Shown here one piece after another: positions 1 to 5,508 of a stretch of 9,325 bases of DNA. The notes under the pieces were generated by a model, which ran no database searches, was not told the DNA's origin, and worked only from the letters and a program-made list of their open reading frames with translations. Every line of letters begins with the position of its first letter. Positions within the stretch are counted from its first letter, which is position 1. The position numbers and the translations under genes were made by a program. The DNA comes from JAICTV01 sp034666045 (GTDB lineage: Bacteria > Planctomycetota > Phycisphaerae > Tepidisphaerales > Tepidisphaeraceae), in assembly GCA_034666045.1 (NCBI GenBank), contig JAXDMN010000059.1, forward strand, positions 1 through 9,325. The letters run 5' to 3'.

Positions 1-93
1 CCACGCCGGGATCACCACCGCGATCGACGCGGGCGCGGGCGCGATGCCGATGCGATTCGCCTGCTGCGGAATAGGTTCGACGCGCGGCTGCAT
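1..93 (-). CDS. N-terminal fragment of a probable family 2 glycosyltransferase (runs off window)
   Basis: An open frame starts at ATG 93-91 on the minus strand, 12 bases after the permease stop, and stays open for 31 codons to the window edge. After a proline-rich stretch of about 22 residues it reads SIAVVIPAW. This matches the first beta strand of GT-A fold family 2 glycosyltransferases, usually [IV]-S-[VI]-V-[IV]-P-[AV]-[YW]-N. The catalytic DxD and the rest of the domain lie outside the window, so the assignment rests on this one motif plus position. The short spacing suggests it is the fourth gene of the ABC operon. No clear Shine-Dalgarno site is seen. An upstream ATG at 104-102 is in another frame and stops quickly. 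Sugar donor and acceptor cannot be told. Confidence 0.5.
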   Translation of the reverse strand, partial: MQPRVEPIPQQANRIGIAPAPASIAVVIPAW

Positions 94-105
94 GTGTCGA
101 CCATT

Positions 106-912
106 CTATTCCGTCGCAATGAGTCCGAAGCGGCGGTGAATTTTCCGCTCGAGCACGCTGAAAATGAACCGATCCGCCGTGATTCCGATGATCACCATCA
201 CCACCATCGCGATGACGACCCACGCGACCTCGTTCAGCTCGCGGCCGATGTGCAGCACGAACCCGAGCCCGTGCCGATTGACGATCAGCACCAGCTCCGC
301 GCCCATCAGCGATCGCCAGGCGAAAGAAAATCCCTGTCGCAGGCTGCTCGCCAGCGCCGGCAGGCTCGCGGGCAGCAGCACGTATCGATACATCCGCCAC
401 CCGCGCGTGCCGAGCATCGCGCCCGCGCGCTGGTATATCGGCGGGATCGCCCGCAGCCCGTCGCGCAGCGCGATCGCGATCGCGAAGAAGCTGCCCATCA
501 CGACGACGAAGAGCACCGAACGCTCGTTCAATCCGATCAGCAGCACGGCCAGCGGAACCCAGCAGACGCTGGGAAGGGTTTGCAATCCGAGAAAGAGCGG
601 CCCGAGGAATTCATCGAGCGCTTTCCATCGCCACATCAACACGCCCAGGATCGCGCCGAGGAAAATGCTGATCGCGAAGCCGACGATGAGGCGCAGGAGA
701 CTGACGATCACACCGTCGACGAGCGGGCGACCACCGAAGGCGACGAGCGGCTGAAAGAGTTCGATGAGTGGACGGACGAGCGTGCTGGGCGCGGGGAAGA
801 CGTAATCGCGCCAGTGGAAGAGCCTATATGCCGCCTCCCAGCTCGCCAAAAGTAGCGCCCAGATGAGCAGGCGCTTGAGGCTTCCAATGATCAGCTCCCG
901 CTTCCAGCGCAT
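106..912 (-). CDS. ABC transporter permease, nitrate/sulfonate/taurine (SsuC/TauC) type
   Basis: This is the inner-membrane channel subunit of the import system, expected to work as a dimer with the ATPase encoded just upstream. The 268-residue product (ATG at 912-910) is normal in length for the family. Hydrophobic segments lie near residues 14-28, 64-90, 103-125, 131-149, 178-190, 200-222 and 228-245. The ATPase-contacting EAA-type loop is visible around 161-185 (A-G-A-M-L-G-T-R-G-W then L-L-P-A-S-L-P). The frame stays open upstream to 1173, but those residues are Ser/Arg/Cys-rich shadow of the ATPase gene, so the start at 912 is preferred; it has a weak GAGG-type site upstream. The start lies 89 bases inside the ATPase gene. 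Family membership is clear; substrate is not, with sulfonates, taurine and nitrate all possible. Confidence 0.88.
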   Translation of the reverse strand: MRWKRELIIGSLKRLLIWALLLASWEAAYRLFHWRDYVFPAPSTLVRPLIELFQPLVAFGGRPLVDGVIVSLLRLIVGFAISIFLGAILGVLMWRWKALDEFLGPLFLGLQTLPSVCWVPLAVLLIGLNERSVLFVVVMGSFFAIAIALRDGLRAIPPIYQRAGAMLGTRGWRMYRYVLLPASLPALASSLRQGFSFAWRSLMGAELVLIVNRHGLGFVLHIGRELNEVAWVVIAMVVMVIIGITADRFIFSVLERKIHRRFGLIATE

Positions 913-1750
913 TGACACGATTGACCTCGTCCTCGATTTCTCTGCGCACCAGGTGGACCAGATCGCCGATCTCACGCGCGTCGACGTGCCGCGGGTGCGG
1001 CAGGTTGATGTCGACGATCCGCCGGATGCGCCCGGGGTGCGCGTGCAGCACGATAATTCGATCGGCCAGCCGAACCGCTTCGCCGACCGAGTGCGTGACG
1101 AAGAGTATGGTCTTGCGCGTTTCCACCCACAACTCCTGGAGCTGCTGGTGCAGCAGAGTGCGCGTCTGCGCATCGAGCGCGGCGAACGGCTCGTCCATCA
1201 GAAGCACGGACGGATCCATCACCAGCGCTCGCGCGATCGCCACGCGCTGCCGCATGCCGCCGGACAGCTCGTGGATCAGCTTTTCGCCGCTGCGCGTCAG
1301 GTGGACCATTCGCAGGGCGCTGGCGACGCGGTCGTCGCGCTCGGACTTCGACATTCCGGCCATTTTCAGGCCGAATTCGATGTTTTGCTCGGCCGACAGC
1401 CACGGAAAGAGCCCGTGGTCCTGAAAGACCATCGCGCGGTCCGGGCCCGGCTTGTTGACCGGCTTGCCGTCGAGCGTGACGGTTCCCCCGTCCGCTTTGA
1501 TCATGCCGGCGACGACATTCAGCAGCGTGCTCTTGCCGCAACCGCTCGGCCCGACGACGACGACGAACTCGCCCGGCTCGCAGGTCAGGCTGATGTCGCG
1601 CAGCGCGTGCACCGAGCTGCCCGGGAAATTCTTGTCGATGCGCTCGATCACCAGCCGTCCGCGCGTGCCGTTGACGCGCGCGGGCGGCGGCGGCGCGGGC
1701 GCGCTGGCGACCGCCGTCTCAAGGTTTCGTTGTGGGCTGGTTGTCTGCAC
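824..1750 (-). CDS. ABC transporter ATP-binding protein, nitrate/sulfonate/taurine (SsuB/TauB) type
   Basis: This 308-residue ATPase powers the importer. Walker A is GPSGCGKST (67-75), the Q-loop Gln is 110, the LSGGM signature is at 162-166, Walker B ends in D186-E187, and the switch His is 220. The F-P-W triad after the Q-loop (115-117) is typical of the nitrate/taurine branch. A proline/alanine-rich N-terminal tail (about residues 1-30) and an extra C-terminal tail of about 30 residues lie outside the core. The start is GTG at 1750-1748, supported by an AAGGGA ribosome site about five bases upstream. It overlaps the 3' end of the lipoprotein gene by 32 bases, and its own 3' end overlaps the permease by 89 bases, so the three are almost certainly translated from one mRNA. 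Confidence 0.92.
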   Translation of the reverse strand: MQTTSPQRNLETAVASAPAPPPPARVNGTRGRLVIERIDKNFPGSSVHALRDISLTCEPGEFVVVVGPSGCGKSTLLNVVAGMIKADGGTVTLDGKPVNKPGPDRAMVFQDHGLFPWLSAEQNIEFGLKMAGMSKSERDDRVASALRMVHLTRSGEKLIHELSGGMRQRVAIARALVMDPSVLLMDEPFAALDAQTRTLLHQQLQELWVETRKTILFVTHSVGEAVRLADRIIVLHAHPGRIRRIVDINLPHPRHVDAREIGDLVHLVRREIEDEVNRVNALEAGADHWKPQAPAHLGATFGELGGGI

Positions 1751-2783
1751 CGGTTCCCTTCACCTGCTGAAGCAACGTGGTGTCGATCAAGCCGTCGAGC
1801 TTCGCCGGCTCTTTCGCGAACCCGACATCATACGCCCACTGCGCCATCGTCTGAAACGTCTCGTCGAGGGGATCAACCGTGAACTGCACGTTCTTGAGCG
1901 ATGCATCGAGCACGCCGGGCGGAAGCTTTTTCCCGCTGAGGTTGAAGAGCGCTTCGCCGAGCTGGCCGGCGTACGCCTGCGGATCCTGTTGCAGCCGATG
2001 CGTCCACGTCGCGTGCACGCCGAGCACTTTCTTCACGACGTCCGGATGCTTCTGCAAAAACTCCGGCGTGGTGACGACGACGGTGAGCACGAACTGCTTG
2101 CTCGGCCAGATCGCTTCGTTCTCTTTCGCGATCAGCGTCGCGCCATTTTCGATGATCAAGCGCGAGCCCCACGGCTCCGGCGCCCAGGCGGCGTCGATCT
2201 CGCCACGCGACATCATCGCCTGCTGCTCGGCGTTGGCGATCGCGATGACGTTGTTCGCGTCCTTCTGCCCGAGTTTTTTGGTGAGATACCAGCGGGCGGC
2301 GATGTCCTGCGTGTTGCCCGTTTGCGGCGTGCCGATTTTCTTGCCGGCAAGGTCACTGAGCGTCGTGATGCCGGAACCTTTTCGCGCGACGATCAGCACT
2401 CCATTCGCCGCCGCGCCCGCCACCACGCGGATGCCTTCGCCGCGACTCTTCTGGTGCGCGCTCAAGGTCGGGCCAGGGCCGACGTATCCAATGTCGATGT
2501 TGTTCGAGAACAGCGCCTCGATCAGCGACGGCCCGGCGTTGAAAACCTTCGTCGAAAACTTGGACGGCGCAACCGCATTGGCGAAATCGCCCGACGCGAC
2601 GCCGAGCGCCGCCTGGGCGTGCGTCACGTTCCCAAAGTACCCCAGCCGCACCTCCGCCGGCGGGGGGGACGCCGGGCCACCGCCCGCGTCGCCTGACGAT
2701 TCACTCCGATCGCAGCCGCACACACCTGCAACCAGCAGGGAGAGCGCGAAAAGGCCATTGCGATGGGGAAAGGGGGTCTTCAT
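1719..2783 (-). CDS. ABC transporter substrate-binding lipoprotein, aliphatic sulfonate/nitrate/taurine (SsuA/NMT1-like) family
   Basis: This is the periplasmic ligand-binding component of the importer, first gene of the minus-strand operon. From ATG 2783 the product is 354 residues. It begins with a basic n-region (MKTPFPHRNG), a hydrophobic core LFALSLLVAG and a lipobox-like V-C-G-C, so Cys24 is the likely lipidated residue; a Gly/Ser/Pro linker follows. The mature start EVRLGYFGNVTHAQAALG and the later GYVGPGPTL and AAWAPEPWG segments fit the NMT1/SsuA-like type II periplasmic binding fold. The frame also opens at TTG 2819, adding 12 residues, but that codon sits in a -35-like box and the added residues weaken the signal peptide. 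Ligand is inferred only from family: sulfonate, taurine or nitrate. The adjacent cysteine leader makes a sulfur compound more attractive. Confidence 0.88.
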   Translation of the reverse strand: MKTPFPHRNGLFALSLLVAGVCGCDRSESSGDAGGGPASPPPAEVRLGYFGNVTHAQAALGVASGDFANAVAPSKFSTKVFNAGPSLIEALFSNNIDIGYVGPGPTLSAHQKSRGEGIRVVAGAAANGVLIVARKGSGITTLSDLAGKKIGTPQTGNTQDIAARWYLTKKLGQKDANNVIAIANAEQQAMMSRGEIDAAWAPEPWGSRLIIENGATLIAKENEAIWPSKQFVLTVVVTTPEFLQKHPDVVKKVLGVHATWTHRLQQDPQAYAGQLGEALFNLSGKKLPPGVLDASLKNVQFTVDPLDETFQTMAQWAYDVGFAKEPAKLDGLIDTTLLQQVKGTGADNQPTTKP

Positions 2784-2790
2784 CGCCAGA

Positions 2791-2819
2791 AACGTAGCGG
2801 GCGGGATCGGTCTTGTCAA
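2791..2819 (-). promoter_or_regulatory. Candidate sigma70-type promoter for the ABC operon
   Basis: On the minus strand a perfect TTGACA (2819-2814) is followed after 17 bases by TACGTT (2796-2791), which keeps the key first, second and last -10 positions. The predicted transcript start near 2784 falls right at the ATG at 2783, so the mRNA would be leaderless or nearly so. This matches the lack of a Shine-Dalgarno site there. Sequence inspection only. Confidence 0.4.
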
Positions 2820-2820
2820 A

Positions 2821-2840
2821 TCCTATAGGAAAAGTAGGAA
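2821..2840. promoter_or_regulatory. Candidate operator: TCCTATAGGA palindrome with a TAGGAA direct repeat
   Basis: A perfect 10-base palindrome, TCCTATAGGA (2821-2830), is followed by a second TAGGAA at 2835-2840, nine bases from the TAGGAA at 2826-2831. The block lies between the two outward-facing TTGACA boxes (2814-2819 minus, 2846-2851 plus). One regulator bound here could therefore affect both the ABC operon and the porin transcript. The regulator is unknown; an Rrf2-type sulfur regulator is a guess from context. Confidence 0.4.
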
Positions 2841-2845
2841 CCATG

Positions 2846-2873
2846 TTGACATCTTGCCGGAGGACGTTATCTT
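2846..2873 (+). promoter_or_regulatory. Candidate sigma70-type promoter for the leader/porin transcript
   Basis: A perfect TTGACA (2846-2851) is followed after 16 bases by TATCTT (2868-2873). The predicted start near 2880 is only a few bases before the leader ORF ATG at 2883, so the leader would be translated as a leaderless or near-leaderless ORF. The candidate operator abuts the -35 box. Confidence 0.45.
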
Positions 2874-2882
2874 TCGTCGCTC

Positions 2883-2951
2883 ATGACCCCGGTACACCGC
2901 CGCGCCCGCTCCACCATTGCCGTTACCGGCGACGCCTGTTGTCGCTGCTAA
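2883..2951 (+). CDS. Short cysteine-codon leader peptide (22 aa, ends C-C-R-C)
   Basis: A 22-codon ORF runs from ATG 2883 to TAA 2949-2951 in the untranslated region of the porin gene. It begins MTPVHR, is basic in its first half, and ends D-A-C-C-R-C. Codons 19 and 20 are TGT TGT and codon 22 is TGC. TGT is uncommon here: of 16 Cys codons in the MsrBA and ManA genes, 14 are TGC. Leader peptides with runs of one amino acid's codons at the 3' end are the sensing element of attenuators, and Cys-rich leaders of this kind are known upstream of sulfur genes in actinobacteria. No ribosome site is at normal spacing, but the predicted transcript start is nearly at the ATG. The peptide probably has no function beyond being translated. 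Chance occurrence is possible; the hairpin over the Cys codons argues against it. Confidence 0.5.
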   Translation: MTPVHRRARSTIAVTGDACCRC

Positions 2952-2953
2952 CG
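2921..2953 (+). promoter_or_regulatory. Attenuator-like hairpin over the Cys codons of the leader
   Basis: CGTTA (2921-2925) pairs with TAACG (2949-2953). After one C/C mismatch, 2927-2933 pairs with 2941-2947 (one G-U), giving 12 pairs with a 7-base loop (2934-2940). The right arm and loop contain all three Cys codons and the leader stop, so a ribosome stalled there would melt it. Two competing pairings exist: CCGGTA (2889-2894) with TACCGG (2924-2929), and GCTAACG (2947-2953) with CGT (2958-2960) plus TAGC (2966-2969) around a bulge. Mutually exclusive stems are the hallmark of attenuators. No strong U-tract follows, so control of translation or Rho access is as likely as intrinsic termination. 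Confidence 0.45.
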
Positions 2954-2999
2954 CGCTCGTTCGACTAGCTTTCCCGCTCGTCCATCTCACGCTTCTCTG

Positions 3000-3005
3000 A
3001 AGGAG
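3000..3005 (+). promoter_or_regulatory. Strong ribosome binding site of the porin gene
   Basis: AAGGAG lies six bases before GTG 3012 and fixes that GTG as the start. CTTC at 2992-2995 can pair with GAAG at 2999-3002 across a three-base loop, so partial occlusion of the site is possible but weak. Confidence 0.75.
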
Positions 3006-3011
3006 TTTCTC

Positions 3012-4337
3012 GTGCTTTCTTCTACAAAGATCATTCTTGTTGCCTCGGCTGTCTCGCTTGGTCTCCTCATCGCACCGGCGCCCGCTCGAGCGGCGGAACC
3101 GACCGTCGACGATTTGAAAAATCAGCTCGCTCAGCTCCAGTCGCGTCTCGATGCGCTGGAAAAAAATCAGACCGCCGCCAGCGCGGATGTCGCGCGAACT
3201 GTCCAGGAGATCGTCCGCGACGCGGAGAAGCGCAGCGTGCTGCTCCAAACCAGCGGCGACTTCACCGCCGGGCACGATGGCAAGGCTTTTATTCTTCGCA
3301 GCAGCGATGGCAACTTCGTCCTCCGCCCGGGCATCGAGTTTCAATTCCGCAACGTCACCAATTACCGGGACGAAAACCCCGACGATGGTGAATCCGATCT
3401 CCAGAACGGCTTCGAAGTCCGCCGCCTGCGCTTGCGCTTCGACGGCAATCTCTTCACGCCGAAGCTGACCTACTTGTTCCGCTGGGACACCAGTCGCACG
3501 AGCGGCGGACTTTCGCTGCTCGACTCGCAGGTGCAGTACCAGCTCAGCGAAAACTGGGCTATCAAGGTCGGGCAATACAAGGAGTCGGTCTTCCATGAGA
3601 AGGACGTGAGCTTCAAGGACCAGCTTGCAGTTGACCGCACGCTGGTGGATTCCTTGATCGGCGGAAACGTCACCGATCGCGTGCAGGGCATCGCGCTGAT
3701 CTACGGCGGCAACGACAAGACGCCGATCCGCATCGAGACCGACTTCAACGACGGCGCGAACAGCAAGAACACCGACTTCCAGGACGGCCCGACCAATTTT
3801 GGCAGCGGCCTTCGCGCCGAATACAAGCTGGCCGGCAAATGGTTCGACTACAAGGATTTCACCGCGCGGCAGACCAAGCAGGACCTGCTGGTCTTCGGCG
3901 CCGGCGCGCAGTTCACCGAGTCCGGCGATACCGATTCAACTCTCGCCACGGTCGATGCGCAGTTCGAGACGCCGACCGGATGGAGCCTGTACGGCGCGCT
4001 GCACGGCCGATTCCTCGACGACGCCGGCGAGTCCTCGTTCGACTGGGGCGCGATCGCGCAGGCGGGCTACTCGATCAACCCGCGTTGGGAACCGTTCGTG
4101 CGCTACGACATCATCTCGCTCGACGACAACGCGAGCGGCGAGAGCGCCTACAACGAGTTCGCCATCGGAGTCACCCGCTACCTTGGCGAGAATGGAAGCG
4201 CGGGAAACAGAGCGAAGATCACGGTCGACGTCCTGTATTTGCCTGACGGCGCGCCGTCGAATCAGACCGGCATCGGCGTTCTCGCATCGGACGAGGCGGA
4301 GTTCGTGCTCCGCACGCAGCTTCAATTGATCCTTTGA
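3012..4337 (+). CDS. OprO/OprP-type outer-membrane porin (phosphate-selective porin family)
   Basis: This 441-residue protein starts at GTG 3012. A Sec signal peptide (lysine at 6, hydrophobic 7-21) ends in A-R-A before AEP, giving cleavage after residue 27. Residues about 32-56 form a short coiled coil (LKNQLAQLQSRLDALEK), common in trimeric porins of this family. The barrel begins near residue 97; GFEVRRLRLRFDG (133-145) is a typical Porin_O_P segment, followed by alternating beta strands with aromatic residues. The C-terminal residue is Leu rather than the usual Phe/Trp. The family name reflects Pseudomonas phosphate and pyrophosphate channels and does not fix the substrate. Position opposite a sulfonate-type importer, behind a Cys leader, suggests passage of sulfur compounds or other anions (inference). 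The stop codon lies in a 14-bp tandem repeat, and msrBA follows closely. Confidence 0.85.
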   Translation: MLSSTKIILVASAVSLGLLIAPAPARAAEPTVDDLKNQLAQLQSRLDALEKNQTAASADVARTVQEIVRDAEKRSVLLQTSGDFTAGHDGKAFILRSSDGNFVLRPGIEFQFRNVTNYRDENPDDGESDLQNGFEVRRLRLRFDGNLFTPKLTYLFRWDTSRTSGGLSLLDSQVQYQLSENWAIKVGQYKESVFHEKDVSFKDQLAVDRTLVDSLIGGNVTDRVQGIALIYGGNDKTPIRIETDFNDGANSKNTDFQDGPTNFGSGLRAEYKLAGKWFDYKDFTARQTKQDLLVFGAGAQFTESGDTDSTLATVDAQFETPTGWSLYGALHGRFLDDAGESSFDWGAIAQAGYSINPRWEPFVRYDIISLDDNASGESAYNEFAIGVTRYLGENGSAGNRAKITVDVLYLPDGAPSNQTGIGVLASDEAEFVLRTQLQLIL

Positions 4338-4372
4338 TTTGAATCGGGTGATTTGAATCGCGTGATTCGATC
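4335..4372 (+). repeat. 14-bp tandem repeat spanning the porin stop codon
   Basis: TGATTTGAATCGGG (4335-4348) is followed directly by TGATTTGAATCGCG (4349-4362) and a degraded third copy beginning TGATTCGATC (4363-4372). The first TGA is the porin stop. The repeat occupies most of the gap to the msrBA ATG and contains that frame's alternative TTG (4353) and GTG (4362) starts. Replication slippage is the simplest origin. Confidence 0.8.
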
Positions 4373-4400
4373 TGACACCACGGCAATCCTAAGATTGGGC

Positions 4401-5423
4401 ATGGCCTACGCCCGCGTTCTCGATCGTGACGGAAAACTCGCCGCACCCGCCCTTGTGCCGGATGTGAAACGCACCGACGCCGAGTGGCAGCAGCGCCTGA
4501 CGCCGGAACAGTTCCGCATCATGCGCGGCAAAGGGACCGAACGCGCGTTCTGCGGCGGGCTGCTCAGCAATAAAGAGCAGGGGATGTATCTCTGCGCCGG
4601 GTGCGATCTCCCGCAGTTCGAGAGCGGCTCGAAATTCGAATCGCGCACCGGCTGGCCGAGCTTTTTTCAGCCGGCGGCGACGGAGAACGTGCGGGAGATT
4701 GTCGACTCGTCCCACGGCATGGTGCGCACGGAGATCGTCTGCACGCGCTGCGAGTCGCATCTCGGCCACCTCTTTGACGACGGTCCCCGGCCGACCGGGC
4801 TGCGCTTCTGCCTCAACTCCGAGTCGCTCAAGTTCGTGCCGACAAACGAGCTGAAAAATCATGGCGAAGACGCGAAGCCCGCGGAAATCGCCGAAGCGGT
4901 CATCGCCGGCGGATGTTTCTGGTGCGTCGAAGCGGTCTTCCGCGAGCTCGACGGCGTCATCGACGTCATCAGCGGCTACGCCGGCGGCGATGCGGCGACG
5001 GCGAACTACGAAGCCGTGTGCAGCGGGCGGACGAAACACGCGGAGGCGGTGAAGATCGTCTACGACCCGCGAAAGATTTCGTATGAAAAACTTCTCGAAG
5101 TGCATTTCGCAACGCACGACCCGACCACCCTGGACCGCCAGGGCGGCGACACTGGGCCGCAGTATCGTTCGTCGATTTTCTATGCGAATGATCGGGAGAA
5201 GGAGCTCGCCGAAGCGTTTATCGCGGATCTGAGCGAGTCGAAAGCGTTCAAGCAGCCGATCGTCACGACGCTCGAGCCGCTGACGCAGTTTTTCCCCGCG
5301 GAGGCGTACCACCAGAATTTTGTGTGCCGAAATCCGATGCAGGGTTACGTGCGTGGTGTGGCGCTTCCGAAGGTCGACAAAGTGCGAGCAAAGTACGCAG
5401 ACCTGCTTAAGGCTGAAAAATAG
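4401..5423 (+). CDS. msrAB: Bifunctional peptide methionine sulfoxide reductase, MsrB-MsrA fusion
   Basis: The enzyme reduces methionine-R-sulfoxide (MsrB) and methionine-S-sulfoxide (MsrA) in proteins or free methionine back to methionine. Numbering from ATG 4401 (340 residues): MsrB spans about 25-147, with zinc ligands C65/C68 and C114/C117, the GWPSF segment, and catalytic Cys137 in RFCLNSESLKF; Cys51 (RAFCGG) may be a resolving cysteine. MsrA spans about 163-335, with catalytic Cys172 in GGCFWC and the HFATHDPTT and GDTGPQYRS motifs. The frame is open to TTG 4353 (356 residues), but that start lies in a tandem repeat and adds nothing recognisable. No signal peptide or membrane anchor is seen, so it is probably cytoplasmic. 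The order is B then A, the reverse of the Neisseria PilB type. It may share the porin transcript, with a 63-base gap. Confidence 0.93.
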   Translation: MAYARVLDRDGKLAAPALVPDVKRTDAEWQQRLTPEQFRIMRGKGTERAFCGGLLSNKEQGMYLCAGCDLPQFESGSKFESRTGWPSFFQPAATENVREIVDSSHGMVRTEIVCTRCESHLGHLFDDGPRPTGLRFCLNSESLKFVPTNELKNHGEDAKPAEIAEAVIAGGCFWCVEAVFRELDGVIDVISGYAGGDAATANYEAVCSGRTKHAEAVKIVYDPRKISYEKLLEVHFATHDPTTLDRQGGDTGPQYRSSIFYANDREKELAEAFIADLSESKAFKQPIVTTLEPLTQFFPAEAYHQNFVCRNPMQGYVRGVALPKVDKVRAKYADLLKAEK

Positions 5424-5425
5424 TT

Positions 5426-5501
5426 GTCATCCTGAGGTACTCCGAAGGATCTTGCACCGAGCGACGGATGACGTAGATCCTTCGGAGTACCTCAGGGTGA
5501 C
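5426..5501. repeat. Long inverted repeat between convergent genes (probable bidirectional terminator, dispersed repeat)
   Basis: Arms of 27 bases (5426-5452 and 5475-5501) are complementary at every position except one T-G, around a 22-base loop. The left arm reads GTCATCCTGAGGTACTCC then GAAGGATCT. The element starts two bases after the msrBA stop and ends seven bases before the convergent phoH2 stop, so it could end transcription in both directions. A half copy of the same arm (one difference in 15 bases) recurs at 9256-9270, so this is a repeat family rather than a one-off terminator. Confidence 0.85.
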
Positions 5502-5508
5502 ACTCTCT

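Noticed and set aside
94..855. Long plus-strand ORF with a run of five histidines and many charged residues
   Set aside because: It is antisense to the permease gene; its Asp/Glu/Arg/His-rich composition is the mirror of hydrophobic codons in GC-rich DNA, and no domain is recognisable.
1452..2696. 414-codon plus-strand ORF opposite the ATPase and lipoprotein genes
   Set aside because: The opposite frames carry clear ABC family motifs; this one is Arg-rich with no motif.
2784..2819. TTG start extending the lipoprotein by 12 residues
   Set aside because: The TTG is part of a TTGACA box, and the residues added precede an otherwise complete signal peptide starting at Met 2783.
2880..3011. Metabolite riboswitch (SAM or thiamine type) in the porin leader
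   Set aside because: No conserved riboswitch core was recognised; the structure seen is explained better by the leader ORF and hairpin.
2823..3596. Minus-strand ORF opposite the porin
   Set aside because: Shadow of the porin gene; the plus strand has a signal peptide, a perfect ribosome site and porin motifs.
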